A stretch of DNA of 64,000 nucleotides, from assembly GCF_040932485.1 (NCBI RefSeq), contig NZ_JBFRBH010000001.1, positions 3,708,212 through 3,772,211 of the forward strand. Reading direction: 5' to 3'. This document shows, in pieces, positions 25,743-34,806 of this stretch. The position numbers and the translations under genes are program-made. This stretch comes from Gymnodinialimonas sp. 202GB13-11 (lineage in GTDB: Bacteria; Pseudomonadota; Alphaproteobacteria; Rhodobacterales; Rhodobacteraceae). The notes under the pieces were generated by a model, which had not been told where the DNA came from, did no database searches, and saw nothing but the letters and a program-made list of their open reading frames with translations. Each line of letters opens with the position of its first letter. Position 1 is the stretch's first letter.

Positions 25743-27872
25743 ATGTTCAACATTGTGAAGAAAGAGATCCAGTGGGGCGAAGAGACGCTGACACTGGAAA
25801 CCGGGCGTGTTGCCCGTCAGGCCGATGGGTCTGTGATTGCGACGTTGGGGGAGACCTCCGTCATGGCGAACGTGACGTTCGCGAAGGCACCGAAGCCGGG
25901 AATGGATTTCTTCCCGCTGACGGTTCACTACCAAGAGAAATACTACGCCGCCGGTAAAGTGCCGGGTGGCTTCTTCAAGCGTGAGGCCCGGCCCACCGAG
26001 AAGGAAACTCTGACCGCGCGTCTGATCGACCGTCCGATCCGCCCGCTGTTCGTGCCCGGGTTCAAGAATGAGACGCTGGTGATGTGCACCGTGCTGTCTC
26101 ATGACCTGGTCAATGACCCGGACATGGTTGCGATGATCGCAGCCTCCGCCGCGCTGACCATTTCGGGCGCGCCGTTCCGTGGCCCGATTGCCGGTTGCCG
26201 CGTGGGCTTTGAGGATGGCGAATACATCCTGAACCCCGAGATCGACGACATGCACGATCTGCGCAACAACCCCGATCAGCGCCTTGATCTGGTTGTGGCA
26301 GGCACCAAAGACGCCGTGATGATGGTGGAATCGGAAGCCTACGAGCTGACCGAGGCCGAGATGCTGGGTGCGGTGAAGTTCGCCCACGACAGCATCCAGC
26401 CGGTCATCGACCTGATCATTGATCTGGCCGAAGATGCCGCGAAAGAGCCGTTCGAGTTCGAAGCCCCCGATTATTCGGAGCTGTTTGAGGTCATCCGCGC
26501 GGCTGGCGAAGACAAGATGCGCGAAGCCTATGCGATCACCGACAAGCTGGAGCGTCAGGCCGCCGTGTCTGCCGTGAAGGAAGGTGTGAAGGAAGGGCTC
26601 TCCGAAGAGCAGTTGGAAGATCCGAACCTTTCGGCGGCCCTGAAGAAGCTGGAATCGACGGTTCTGCGGTCTGACGTTGTGAAGAACGGTCGCCGGATTG
26701 ATGGCCGCGCGCTGGACGAAGTGCGTGACATCGTTTCCGAAGTGAAGGTTCTGCCCCGGACCCACGGCTCGGCGCTGTTCACCCGTGGTGAGACGCAAGG
26801 CCTGGTCGTGACCACGCTGGGCACGGGCGACGATGAGCAGTTCATCGACGCGCTGCACGGCAACTTCAAATCCAACTTCCTTCTGCACTACAACTTCCCG
26901 CCCTATTCGGTGGGTGAAGCCGGTCGCGTGGGCCCTCCGGGTCGTCGTGAGATTGGCCACGGGAAGCTTGCGTGGCGCGCATTGCAGGCGGTTCTGCCCG
27001 CGGCGACGGATTTCCCCTACACGGTTCGTGTGGTGTCGGAGATCACCGAGTCCAACGGTTCGTCTTCCATGGCGTCGGTCTGCGGTGGTTCGCTGTCGAT
27101 GATGGACGCTGGTGTTCCGCTGAAGGCTCCGGTGGCCGGTGTGGCCATGGGTCTGGTGTTGGAAGAAGACGGCTCCTACGGGATCCTGACCGACATCCTG
27201 GGTGACGAAGATCACCTCGGCGACATGGACTTCAAAGTGGCGGGCACCGAGGCCGGTATCACGTCGCTGCAGATGGACATCAAGGTCGCTGGCATCACGC
27301 AGGAGATCATGGAAAAGGCGCTGGAGCAGGCGAAAGCTGGTCGTCTCCACATCCTTGGTGAGATGAACAAGGCGGTCTCTGAGGCCGGTGAGTTCTCCGA
27401 GCACGCGCCACGCATCGAGACGATGCAGATCCCGACCGACAAGATCCGCGAAGTGATCGGCTCGGGCGGTAAGGTCATCCGCGAGATCGTGGAAGTGTCG
27501 GGCGCGAAGGTCGACATCAACGATGAAGGCATCATCAAGATCGCATCGCCCAACGGTGACTCGATCAAGAAAGCCTACGACATGATCCATTCGATCGTGG
27601 CCGAGCCGGAAGAGGGCAAGGTCTATAAGGGTAAGGTCGTGAAGATCGTCGATTTCGGCGCTTTCGTGAACTTCTTCGGCAAGCGCGATGGTCTGGTGCA
27701 CGTGTCCCAGATCGAGAACCGCCGCCTGAACCACCCCTCCGACGTTCTGAAGGAAGGTCAGGAAGTGTGGGTCAAGCTGTTGGGCTTCGATGATCGCGGC
27801 AAGGTCCGTTTGGCCATGAAGATGGTCAATCAGGAGACCGGCGAAGAGATGGCCAAAGAAAAGGCTGAATAA
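25743..27872 (+). CDS. pnp: Polyribonucleotide nucleotidyltransferase (PNPase)
   Basis: 709 aa, normal length. Two RNase PH domains (about 1-220 and 310-540), with [15 protein letters not shown] in the first and the active-site region [20 protein letters not shown] and [16 protein letters not shown] in the second; then KH ([15 protein letters not shown]) and S1 ([24 protein letters not shown]) RNA-binding domains. Phosphorolytic 3'-5' exoribonuclease of the degradosome. SD AGGA precedes the ATG. Codon use is strongly biased, as expected for high expression. Confidence 0.98.
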   Translation: MFNIVKKEIQWGEETLTLETGRVARQADGSVIATLGETSVMANVTFAKAPKPGMDFFPLTVHYQEKYYAAGKVPGGFFKREARPTEKETLTARLIDRPIRPLFVPGFKNETLVMCTVLSHDLVNDPDMVAMIAASAALTISGAPFRGPIAGCRVGFEDGEYILNPEIDDMHDLRNNPDQRLDLVVAGTKDAVMMVESEAYELTEAEMLGAVKFAHDSIQPVIDLIIDLAEDAAKEPFEFEAPDYSELFEVIRAAGEDKMREAYAITDKLERQAAVSAVKEGVKEGLSEEQLEDPNLSAALKKLESTVLRSDVVKNGRRIDGRALDEVRDIVSEVKVLPRTHGSALFTRGETQGLVVTTLGTGDDEQFIDALHGNFKSNFLLHYNFPPYSVGEAGRVGPPGRREIGHGKLAWRALQAVLPAATDFPYTVRVVSEITESNGSSSMASVCGGSLSMMDAGVPLKAPVAGVAMGLVLEEDGSYGILTDILGDEDHLGDMDFKVAGTEAGITSLQMDIKVAGITQEIMEKALEQAKAGRLHILGEMNKAVSEAGEFSEHAPRIETMQIPTDKIREVIGSGGKVIREIVEVSGAKVDINDEGIIKIASPNGDSIKKAYDMIHSIVAEPEEGKVYKGKVVKIVDFGAFVNFFGKRDGLVHVSQIENRRLNHPSDVLKEGQEVWVKLLGFDDRGKVRLAMKMVNQETGEEMAKEKAE

Positions 27873-27879
27873 AGGTGAT

Positions 27880-27900
27880 GCCCCGCGCGCAGCGCGGGGC
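27880..27900 (+). terminator. Stem-loop after pnp
   Basis: Perfect 9-bp stem GCCCCGCGC (27880-27888) / GCGCGGGGC (27892-27900), 3-base loop, 8 bases after the pnp stop. There is no T-run, so it may stabilise the 3' end or attenuate rather than fully terminate. Confidence 0.65.
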
Positions 27901-27923
27901 GTCGAAACCGAGGGTTTCAGCTT

Positions 27924-28808
27924 ATGACATCCAAGATGTCCTCTGCACTGACGGCGGATGTGACCGTCGTCAGTGTTAGCTACAACAGTAGCGATGTTTT
28001 ACCGACCATGCTTGCCTCCGTCCCTGATGGCGTACGCGTGATCATTGTCGACAATGGTGGCAACGATACGGACACGTTGAAACGTCTCGCCGTGGCGCAT
28101 CCATTCACGCTGATCGAATCTGCGAAGAACCTTGGCTTTGGGCGGGCCTGCAATGCGGGAGCAGCGCAAGCCGAAACCCCACTTGTCTTGTTCCTGAACC
28201 CGGATGCCGAACTGGCGGATGGTGCGTTGGACGCGCTTTTGCACGCCGCCGAGACCTACGGAGAGGCCACGGCCTTTAACCCGTTGTTGGAGGTCGCACC
28301 GGGACGATACTACCGCAAGGCAAAGAGCCGCCTTGTCCCGCAGGAAGCCATGCGCGCGGCCGCAGAAAAGCCGTTGCAGGAAGACACGGAACTTCCAGTC
28401 TTGTCGGGGGCGGCCTTGCTTGTGCGCAAAACTGCATTTGATGCCGTCGGTGGGTTTGACCCGGCTATCTTCCTCTACTTCGAAGATGATGACCTTACGG
28501 TTCGGATGCGTGAGGATGGCGGGCGCCTTATGCGAGTTGCCGATGCTGTTGTCCGGCATGCCGGAAATCAGTCTACAGGGTCGAGTATTGCTGCCATGAA
28601 GGCCAAGAATTATCACTGGGCCCGGTCACGGGTCTACGTGAGCCGCAAGCATCGGCAACCAAGCGCTTTTCTGGGAGCCTTCACAGAAGGCTTGAAAGCG
28701 GTCACGCGAAAAGAACGGTTTGGCGAGGTTCAACCCGTATCAGCACGCGCGCAGCTTCTTTGGGGCGCGCTGAGCACCATCAGGGACGGGGGCGTATTTC
28801 ATGAATGA
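27924..28808 (+). CDS. Family 2 glycosyltransferase
   Basis: 294 aa, GT-A fold. Nucleotide-sugar motifs: TVVSVSYNSSDVLP at the N-terminus, VDNGGND, SAKNLGFGRACNAGA, and LFLNPDAEL (DxD-equivalent), then GGFDPAIFLYFEDDDL as acceptor/catalytic region. This is the rhamnosyltransferase-like subgroup. No membrane helices. The 3' end overlaps the FkbM methyltransferase by 8 bases, so the pair probably decorates the same surface glycan or lipid. Confidence 0.9.
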   Translation: MTSKMSSALTADVTVVSVSYNSSDVLPTMLASVPDGVRVIIVDNGGNDTDTLKRLAVAHPFTLIESAKNLGFGRACNAGAAQAETPLVLFLNPDAELADGALDALLHAAETYGEATAFNPLLEVAPGRYYRKAKSRLVPQEAMRAAAEKPLQEDTELPVLSGAALLVRKTAFDAVGGFDPAIFLYFEDDDLTVRMREDGGRLMRVADAVVRHAGNQSTGSSIAAMKAKNYHWARSRVYVSRKHRQPSAFLGAFTEGLKAVTRKERFGEVQPVSARAQLLWGALSTIRDGGVFHE

Positions 28809-29550
28809 ACTGCAACGCGGCATAGTCAACATCCGCCTTGACCTGATCCACCGGTTTCGGGGCGACAGATTTGACTTTCACGGTGCACGCATCCGCGTTC
28901 CGAAGTCGATTTCGAAGTCGATCCGGCGAAAGCTCTTGCTTGATGGTGCCTATGAAACCGAGGAAGTCGAGTTCGTGGAGCGCTACGTGGAACCCGGCAT
29001 GGACGTGATCGAGTTCGGCGGCTCCATCGGTGCGGTTGCGTCGTTGATAGCCACTCGGCTTGGTGCCGGAGATTCCCAATATGTCGTCGAGGCCTCATCG
29101 GAGTTGGCGGAGCTGTGCCGCGCCAATGTGGAGTCGAATGCAACGGATGCGCATCACGTTGAGGTGCTGCATCGCGCCGTTAGCTACAATGGAACGGGTG
29201 TTGTCCGGTTTGCGACAGGGCGGAACGCGCATATCGGACATATCGCGCGGGACGGCGAAGAGGCCAATGAAGTCCCCGCCACGACGCTGTCCGATGTCGC
29301 TGCGCAGCTAGAGGACGGACGTGCGTTTGTCTTTGTGTGCGACATCGAAGGGGGTGAGTACGACCTGTTTGAGAAGGACCTTGCAAGCGTCCAGAAGGCC
29401 AAGCTGTCTATTGTGGAGTTTCATCCGCAGGACGTCGAAGGGCGGCCGGTCGATATCGAGGCTTTCTTGCAAACCTTGCCTGCAAAGGGGCTCAAAGTCC
29501 TCGAATTCAGGAATGATGTTGCCGTCATAGCCCCAATTTCGGCCGGCTGA
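28801..29550 (+). CDS. FkbM family methyltransferase
   Basis: 249 aa. FkbM pattern: ERYVEPGMDVIEFGGSIGAV (SAM motif I), VVEASSELAELCRANVESN, and VCDIEGGEYDLFE with the conserved D-IEG-E core. FkbM enzymes are usually O-methyltransferases on sugars or secondary metabolites. Overlap with the glycosyltransferase gene implies methylation of the sugar it transfers; the substrate is not known. Confidence 0.9.
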   Translation: MNELQRGIVNIRLDLIHRFRGDRFDFHGARIRVPKSISKSIRRKLLLDGAYETEEVEFVERYVEPGMDVIEFGGSIGAVASLIATRLGAGDSQYVVEASSELAELCRANVESNATDAHHVEVLHRAVSYNGTGVVRFATGRNAHIGHIARDGEEANEVPATTLSDVAAQLEDGRAFVFVCDIEGGEYDLFEKDLASVQKAKLSIVEFHPQDVEGRPVDIEAFLQTLPAKGLKVLEFRNDVAVIAPISAG

Positions 29551-29713
29551 TACGGGTCATTGAGGGGAACATTACCCGCTGGTAGGGGTTTCCTTACATA
29601 GATGTGACTGGAATCGCCGGATAAGGGACTTGTCCACAGGCCCTGCAATGCAAACAATAGGGGCAGCGATTCTACGTAACGTAAGCTGCCAGACGACCGA
29701 TAAGGACAAGACC

Positions 29714-30337
29714 ATGTTAACCCGCCGCCATTTCATTATCACCACGACGACGCTGTTTTCCGGCGCGATCGCTGCGCCGACGCTTGCGCAGGACGCCGTT
29801 GAGCTTGGCGTGGACGAGGCGCCCGATCAGGGCCCGACTGCGGGGGCGAACAACCCTTGGGGTCTGCACCCCCGTTTCATGCCCCAACGTGTGCAAGCCA
29901 ATTCCGGCCTGACGCCGGGTGACATCCACGTCGACCCGACTGCGCGCTACCTCTACCACATCGAAGACGGTGGCACCGCAATGCGCTACGGCGTGGCCGT
30001 TGGACGCGCGGGCCTTTACCAGGCCGGACGCTTCCGGATTGGCCGCACCGCTGAATGGCCGTCCTGGACGCCGACCGCGAACATGATCGCGCGCGAGCCG
30101 CACATCTATGCGCAATACGCTGGTGGTGTGCCGGGTGGCCCTGACAACCCGCTGGGTGCGCGCGCGCTGTACCTCTACTCTGGTAGCCGCGACACCTATC
30201 TTCGCATTCACGGCACGCCTCAGCCATGGTCGATCGGTACCTCTGCCTCGTCGGGTTGTGTGCGTCTGGTGAATGACCATGTGATCCAGCTGGAAGCGAA
30301 TGTGCGCGTCGGCGCGACGGCGGTTCTGCACAGCTGA
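29714..30337 (+). CDS. L,D-transpeptidase (YkuD domain)
   Basis: 207 aa from the ATG at 29714. A signal peptide with twin Arg (TRRHFIITTTT...) looks Tat-like. The YkuD domain occupies about 65-205 with the active-site motif IHGTPQPWSIGTSASSGCVR (His and catalytic Cys). It cross-links meso-DAP residues or attaches proteins to peptidoglycan in the periplasm. A strong terminator follows. Upstream bases 29551-29713 should hold its promoter. Confidence 0.92.
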   Translation: MLTRRHFIITTTTLFSGAIAAPTLAQDAVELGVDEAPDQGPTAGANNPWGLHPRFMPQRVQANSGLTPGDIHVDPTARYLYHIEDGGTAMRYGVAVGRAGLYQAGRFRIGRTAEWPSWTPTANMIAREPHIYAQYAGGVPGGPDNPLGARALYLYSGSRDTYLRIHGTPQPWSIGTSASSGCVRLVNDHVIQLEANVRVGATAVLHS

Positions 30338-30360
30338 TCTGAGCGACAGTTCAAACGAGA

Positions 30361-30393
30361 AAGCCCCGACCGTTTGGCCGGGGCTTTTTGTTT
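30361..30393 (+). terminator. Rho-independent terminator of the L,D-transpeptidase gene
   Basis: Stem AAGCCCCG (30361-30368) / CGGGGCTT (30379-30386), extended inwards by CC/GG, followed by a T5-G-T3 run. 23 bases after the stop codon. Confidence 0.93.
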
Positions 30394-30438
30394 GGTCGTA
30401 GTCAGTTTTTTCGCCCGCTGACGTGGTCGCCCAATGCG

Positions 30439-30489
30439 GGGGGCGCTGCCCCTCGCGCTCCCCGAAGTATTTCGAACCAGTGGAAGACC
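30439..30489. repeat. Dispersed composite intergenic repeat, copy 2 (3' part)
   Basis: GGGGGCGCTGCCCC, then CTCCCCGAAGTATTTCGAAC and CAGTGGAAGACC. It shares the GGGGGCGCTGCCCC and CTCCCCGAAG blocks with copy 6 (59.2 kb) and the tail with copy 3 (32.9 kb). It lies between convergent genes, 21 bases from the 3' end of the peroxiredoxin gene. Confidence 0.75.
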
Positions 30490-30509
30490 GGCGCGGGTTC
30501 CTCGCGTGA

Positions 30510-31163
30510 TTACTCTGGCAGTTTCGCCATGCGCAGGTAGGGCAGTTTCTTGTCGATTGCGCCGTACTTGGCGATGGCGTCCTCGTCAGAGACAGCAACT
30601 GGGACGACCACGTCTTCACCCGGCACCCAATTGGCGGGGGTGGCGATGTTTTCCTTGGCGGCGGTCTGCAGACCGTCGAGGGCGCGCAGGACCTCGGCGA
30701 AGTTGCGCCCCACGTTCATCGGGTAAGTCATGGTCAGCTTCAGCTTCTTGTCCGGCCCGATGATGAAGACCGACCGCACAGTGGCGGTGTCGTTCGGGGT
30801 GCGGTTCTCGGGCAGGGCGGTTTCCGCTGGCAGCATGTCGAAGGCTTCGGAAATCGCGAGATCGGTGTCAGCGGCGATGGGGAAGCCGGCCTTGGCCCCG
30901 CCAACGGCCTCGATGTCACCTTTCCACTTCACGTGATCTTCGACGCCATCGACGGACACGCCAAGCACCTTGGTGCCCCGTGCGGCCCATTCGTCGGCCA
31001 GCTGGGCAACGGCGCCGAATTCGGTGGTGCAGACGGGCGTGAAGTCCTTCGGATGCGAGAACAGGATCATCCAGCTGTCACCGATATAGTCGTGCAGGGT
31101 CATGGTGCCCTGATCGGTGGTCACGGTGAGGTTGGGGATTTCGTCGTTGATGCGCAGGCCCAT
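30510..31163 (-). CDS. 1-Cys peroxiredoxin (Prx6 type)
   Basis: 217 aa with the peroxidatic motif DFTPVCTTE (Cys45), preceded by FSHPKD. No other cysteine occurs in the protein, so there is no resolving Cys and it must be recycled by an external thiol. The C-terminal extension with NVGRNFAEVLRALDGLQ is typical of Prx6-type enzymes. Reduces peroxides in the cytoplasm. SD AAGGA seven bases before the ATG. Divergent from the aldehyde dehydrogenase gene. Confidence 0.95.
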   Translation of the reverse strand: MGLRINDEIPNLTVTTDQGTMTLHDYIGDSWMILFSHPKDFTPVCTTEFGAVAQLADEWAARGTKVLGVSVDGVEDHVKWKGDIEAVGGAKAGFPIAADTDLAISEAFDMLPAETALPENRTPNDTATVRSVFIIGPDKKLKLTMTYPMNVGRNFAEVLRALDGLQTAAKENIATPANWVPGEDVVVPVAVSDEDAIAKYGAIDKKLPYLRMAKLPE

Positions 31164-31349
31164 GGGTACATCCTTTTGCGTGCGTTTGAGTCTGTGCCAA
31201 CATAGGCATTGCTGTGCGGCGCGTGAAGCGGGAAGGGCGAGGCGGGGAAAAGCGTTCTGTGCGCCGCGGATTTCAGCGAACAGCGGGCCTTGCGCAGCCC
31301 CCGATCCCCTGTCACGGTCCCGCGCGAATTGCAGTTTCGGGAGGCAGTC

Positions 31350-32783
31350 ATGGACAACGCAAAGAACTTCTACATCGATGGCAAATGGGTGGCCCCGGCC
31401 AAGGCGCGGGACTTTGACGTGATCGATCCGTCGACCGAGGAAGTCGGCGCGGTGATCTCGCTTGGCGATCAGGCGGATACGGATGCGGCGGTGGCTGCGG
31501 CGAAACGGGCGTTCGAGACATGGGGCTGGAGTGATCCGGCGGAGCGCATCGCATTGGCCGAGAAGCTGCTGGAGATCTACAAGGCGCGCTCGGAAGAGAT
31601 GGCGCAGGCGATCAGCCTAGAGATGGGTGCCCCGCTCGATCTGGCGCGGGCGCAGCAGGTGGGCGCGGGATCGTGGCATCTGGAAGGCTTCATCAATGCG
31701 GCGAAAGAGTTTGTCTGGGATCATCCGTTGGGTGACTGGGCCCCGAGTGAGCGGACGGTCTATGAACCCATCGGCGTTTGCGCTCTGATTACGCCGTGGA
31801 ACTGGCCGATGAACCAGATCGTGCTGAAGGTTGTGCCTGCGATGCTGGCCGGCTGCACGATGGTGTTGAAGCCGTCTGAGATTGCACCTTTGTCCGGCGT
31901 TTTGTTCAGCGAGTTCATGGACGAGGCTGGGGTTCCGGCTGGCGTCTACAACATGGTGAACGGCGATGGCGCGGGCGTGGGCTCCCAGCTGTCGGCGCAC
32001 AAGGACGTGGATATGGTGAGCTTCACCGGCTCCACCCGGGCCGGGCGCCTGATCTCCAAGGCGGGCGCAGACACGATTAAGCGTGTGTCGCTGGAACTTG
32101 GTGGCAAGGGCGCGAATATCATCTTCGCCGACGCCCATGAAAAGGCCGTAAAGCAAGGTGTGATCCGCTGTTTCCGCAACACGGGCCAGTCGTGCAACGC
32201 ACCCACGCGGATGCTGGTGGAGCGGTCGCGCTATGACCAAGCTGTTGAGGAAGCGACGGCGGCGGCACAGTCGGTGACGGTTGGGCCGGCGAATGAGGAG
32301 GGGCGGCATATCGGCCCCGCTGTTTCGGAGCTTCAGTTCAACAAGATCCAGGACCTGATTCAGGTCGGTATCGACGAAGGGGCCAAGCTGATGGCCGGTG
32401 GCACGGGGCGGCCCGAGAACCTCAATCGGGGTTACTATATCCGCCCGACGGTCTTTGCCGATGTGACGCCGGACATGACGATCTACCGTGAGGAGATCTT
32501 CGGGCCGGTTCTGTCGATCATGCCGTTTGACGATGAAGAGCATGCCATCGCGATTGCCAATGACACGGATTATGGCCTGACGAACTACGTGCAGACCGGT
32601 GACGTGGATAAGCTGCGCCGGGTGGCACGACGGCTGCGGTCGGGGATGGTCGAGGGCAATTCCCAAGGCTTTGCGATGGGCTCACCGTTTGGCGGGTACA
32701 AGCAGTCTGGCAACGGGCGTGAAGGTGGGCGGTTTGGCCTGCACGAATTCCTGGAGACAAAGGCTGTCAGCGGCTGGGGGTGA
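31350..32783 (+). CDS. NAD(P)-dependent aldehyde dehydrogenase
   Basis: 477 aa from the ATG at 31350, with GGGAGG just upstream; upstream in-frame codons are not family sequence. ALDH signatures: ITPWNWPMNQ, FTGSTRAGR, the general base in VSLELGGKGANI, and the nucleophile in FRNTGQSCNAPTR. Oxidises an aldehyde to the acid in the cytoplasm; the substrate cannot be assigned. Single-gene unit, divergent from the peroxiredoxin. Confidence 0.93.
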   Translation: MDNAKNFYIDGKWVAPAKARDFDVIDPSTEEVGAVISLGDQADTDAAVAAAKRAFETWGWSDPAERIALAEKLLEIYKARSEEMAQAISLEMGAPLDLARAQQVGAGSWHLEGFINAAKEFVWDHPLGDWAPSERTVYEPIGVCALITPWNWPMNQIVLKVVPAMLAGCTMVLKPSEIAPLSGVLFSEFMDEAGVPAGVYNMVNGDGAGVGSQLSAHKDVDMVSFTGSTRAGRLISKAGADTIKRVSLELGGKGANIIFADAHEKAVKQGVIRCFRNTGQSCNAPTRMLVERSRYDQAVEEATAAAQSVTVGPANEEGRHIGPAVSELQFNKIQDLIQVGIDEGAKLMAGGTGRPENLNRGYYIRPTVFADVTPDMTIYREEIFGPVLSIMPFDDEEHAIAIANDTDYGLTNYVQTGDVDKLRRVARRLRSGMVEGNSQGFAMGSPFGGYKQSGNGREGGRFGLHEFLETKAVSGWG

Positions 32784-32795
32784 ATTGGTCGGGCT

Positions 32796-32915
32796 GGGCG
32801 ACGCTCGCGCGTTGCGCGTCGCCCCGCCCGCCCTCCCACATTCGCACATAGTTGGCATCCGCCGCGATTGCGGTGGATGTTTTCTTTTGAGGTATTTGAA
32901 ACCAGTGGAAGACAG
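32796..32915. repeat. Dispersed composite intergenic repeat, copy 3
   Basis: Begins with a 9-bp stem GGGCGACGC (32796-32804) / GCGTCGCCC (32816-32824), runs into the C-rich block CCCGCCCGCCCTCCC, and ends with the tail TTGAGGTATTTGAAACCAG then TGGAAGACAGG (to 32915), almost the same as copy 2. It fills the gap between two convergent genes and ends 10 bases from the 3' end of the pseudouridine synthase gene. Confidence 0.75.
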
Positions 32916-32924
32916 GCGACACGC

Positions 32925-33578
32925 CTAGAACGGCACCGGCGCGCGGAATGTCATACCTATGCCGCCGTCGGGATGGCGGAGTTTGAGGCTTTCGGCATGG
33001 AGCATCAGGCGGGGAAAATCGAGCGCCGCACCCGTCGCATAGAACGGATCGCCTAGGATCGGGTGACCAATTTCGCGCATGTGGACGCGGAGTTGGTGGG
33101 AGCGGCCGGTTTTTGGGAACAGCCGCAAACGAGTGGTGCCGTCTTCGATCTTGAGCCGGCGCCAATCGGTTTGGGCGGGTTTGCCTGTCTCGTAGTTCAC
33201 GTGTTGCAGAGGTCGGTTGGGCCAGTCGACGATCAGAGGCAGGTCGATATGGCCCTGTTTCTCGGCCACCTCGCCCCAGACACGGGCGACATAGGTTTTC
33301 CTCATGTGGCGCTTTTCGAATTGCAGGCCCAAGTGGCGTTGCGCGTTGGGTGTGCGGGCGAAGACCATCACGCCGGATGTGTCCATGTCGAGCCGGTGCA
33401 CGAGGAGCGCTTCGGGGAACGGCACTTGCAGGCGGGCGATCAGGCAATCGGCGAGGTGGATGCCCTTGCCGGGCACGGACAAGAGGCCTGCCGGTTTGTT
33501 CACGAGGATCAGCTCATGATCTTCGTGGACAATGTCGAGGGGCGTGTCGGGGGGGCTGTAGACGAAGGCGTCTGACAT
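32925..33578 (-). CDS. RluA family pseudouridine synthase
   Basis: 217 aa from the ATG at 33578; a longer frame upstream is not family sequence. Motifs: LVNKPAGLLSVPGKG, the catalytic-Asp motif HRLDMDTSGVMVFA, and GRSHQLRVHM near the C-terminus. No S4 domain. Short RluA members act on 23S rRNA position 746 and tRNA position 32; this resembles that group in length, but the exact target is inferred. Followed on the same strand upstream by two small membrane-protein genes. Confidence 0.92.
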   Translation of the reverse strand: MSDAFVYSPPDTPLDIVHEDHELILVNKPAGLLSVPGKGIHLADCLIARLQVPFPEALLVHRLDMDTSGVMVFARTPNAQRHLGLQFEKRHMRKTYVARVWGEVAEKQGHIDLPLIVDWPNRPLQHVNYETGKPAQTDWRRLKIEDGTTRLRLFPKTGRSHQLRVHMREIGHPILGDPFYATGAALDFPRLMLHAESLKLRHPDGGIGMTFRAPVPF

Positions 33579-33589
33579 GGGCGCGTGGG

Positions 33590-33856
33590 TCAGCCGTACA
33601 CGTTGAGAATGTTCATTACGTTCATGGCGATCAGGACGAAGGTCAAGAAGAACAGCGTCTTGCGTTCCTGCCGGTCTTCCTCGCTTTTCAGCCAATACTT
33701 TGCCTGCGCCATGAAGCCGCCCGTGGACGGGAAGGCCCCGCCGGTCTGGTCTTCGTTGCGGCGGCGGAATTTGAACAGAACTGAATACATCATGAAGGCC
33801 CACGCGATGAAGACGAGCGCCTGCAGGACGAGGCGGATGATGGCACCAGTGGTCAT
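33590..33856 (-). CDS. Small membrane protein of unknown function
   Basis: 88 aa from the ATG at 33856, which overlaps the preceding stop by 4 bases (ATGA). Two predicted helices: about 5-24 (IIRLVLQALVFIAWAFMMYS) and about 66-85 (TLFFLTFVLIAMNVMNIL), with a basic loop FKFRRRN between. Family unknown. Cotranslated with the next upstream membrane protein and 11 bases before the pseudouridine synthase start. Confidence 0.75.
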   Translation of the reverse strand: MTTGAIIRLVLQALVFIAWAFMMYSVLFKFRRRNEDQTGGAFPSTGGFMAQAKYWLKSEEDRQERKTLFFLTFVLIAMNVMNILNVYG

Positions 33857-34056
33857 TCTTGCGGGTCCTTCCAGAGCTGCCATGCGGACCAGAGGGCGGA
33901 GCCGCCAAAGAACGCCCCACCAATAATCACGATTTCCATCGAGGCGATACCAAAGATGCCGGTGCGCGCAAAGCCCCCGATCAGGAAGGCGAGGCCCGCG
34001 AGGCTGGCGATGAGGCGGAATCTCAGCTCACCCCGAGAAGGGCCGAAACGGTTCAT
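33853..34056 (-). CDS. Small membrane protein of unknown function
   Basis: 67 aa from the ATG at 34056, chosen because the terminator of the chrR transcript occupies the bases just upstream. Two helices (about 13-30 and 39-58), with a short Arg-rich N-terminus. Family unknown. First gene of a three-gene unit with the next small membrane protein and the RluA-type synthase. Confidence 0.7.
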   Translation of the reverse strand: MNRFGPSRGELRFRLIASLAGLAFLIGGFARTGIFGIASMEIVIIGGAFFGGSALWSAWQLWKDPQE

Positions 34057-34071
34057 TGGCCTTGAACGGAG

Positions 34072-34097
34072 AAAGCCCGCCGATCGGGCGGGCTTTT
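34072..34097 (-). terminator. Terminator of the rpoE-chrR transcript
   Basis: GCCCGCC (34075-34081) pairs with GGCGGGC (34087-34093), flanked by AAA and TTTT, so it can work in both directions. On the minus strand it lies 24 bases after the chrR stop. Confidence 0.85.
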
Positions 34098-34120
34098 CAC
34101 ATTGCACGGGTAGTGGTGCA

Positions 34121-34762
34121 TCAGATCCCGAGGAAGGGTTGCGCGATGCGGGGCAGAAGACCTTGGAATTTCAGTCGCGCATCGGTGGCCACGAGGCAGA
34201 TGCAATCTTCGCCCGGTTCTGCGACGGGCGTGTGGCTGACATTCGGGTCGGCCACTTCGATATCGCCGCGTGCGAACACGCCGTCGTCGTCGCGAAATGC
34301 GCCTTTGAGAACAAGGGTCATTTCGGTGCCGTTGTGACTGTGTTCCGGCATGGAGCGGCCTGCGGGGATCTTCAAAAGGCGGGCGGTGCCGTTTTCGTCG
34401 GAATGCAGCACGCATTGCTTTACGCCGCGGCCCACATAGCGCCAGCGCACAGCCGCTTCATCGCCGCCCACCACGGATTGTAGCGGGGTGGGGAACGTGC
34501 CGGGCACGACAATCGGGCGTTCGGCAGGCGCGCCGCCAGTAATCTTGGCGAGCGTTTGCTCAAGACTGTCTTCCGAAACCTCGGCTTGGTCGAGATCTTC
34601 CAGAACGGCGCCGCCTACGGCCTCGAACGCTTCCAGCCGAGCGCGCGCGTCATCGCAAAGCGATACGTGGGTCGCGATCACGAGGTCGAACGCCTGCGGC
34701 AACGCCCCGGTCGCGTAGCCCATCAGAAGATCATCGGGCGCTTGATGTTGAATATCGGTCAT
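34121..34762 (-). CDS. chrR: Zinc-binding anti-sigma factor ChrR
   Basis: 213 aa. The N-terminal anti-sigma domain has the zinc ligands His6, His32 and Cys36 (IATHVSLC). The C-terminal cupin has His141, His143, Glu147 (PEHSHNGTE) and His177 (VSHTPV), plus Cys187/Cys189; these positions agree exactly with those I recall for Rhodobacter sphaeroides ChrR. ChrR holds RpoE inactive until singlet oxygen or organic hydroperoxides trigger release. Encoded directly after rpoE. Confidence 0.96.
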   Translation of the reverse strand: MTDIQHQAPDDLLMGYATGALPQAFDLVIATHVSLCDDARARLEAFEAVGGAVLEDLDQAEVSEDSLEQTLAKITGGAPAERPIVVPGTFPTPLQSVVGGDEAAVRWRYVGRGVKQCVLHSDENGTARLLKIPAGRSMPEHSHNGTEMTLVLKGAFRDDDGVFARGDIEVADPNVSHTPVAEPGEDCICLVATDARLKFQGLLPRIAQPFLGI

Positions 34763-34806
34763 TGGTCTGTTGTCTGTTTGGTCAGTCTGATCTTGTAGAA
34801 GTCTGC

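Noticed and set aside
25596-27734. A 712-codon open frame antisense to pnp, with a His/Arg-rich product
   Set aside because: It mirrors the strong codon bias of pnp: the opposite strand of biased GC-rich codons rarely makes stops. The product has no domain pattern and a His/Arg/Asp-rich composition typical of such shadows.
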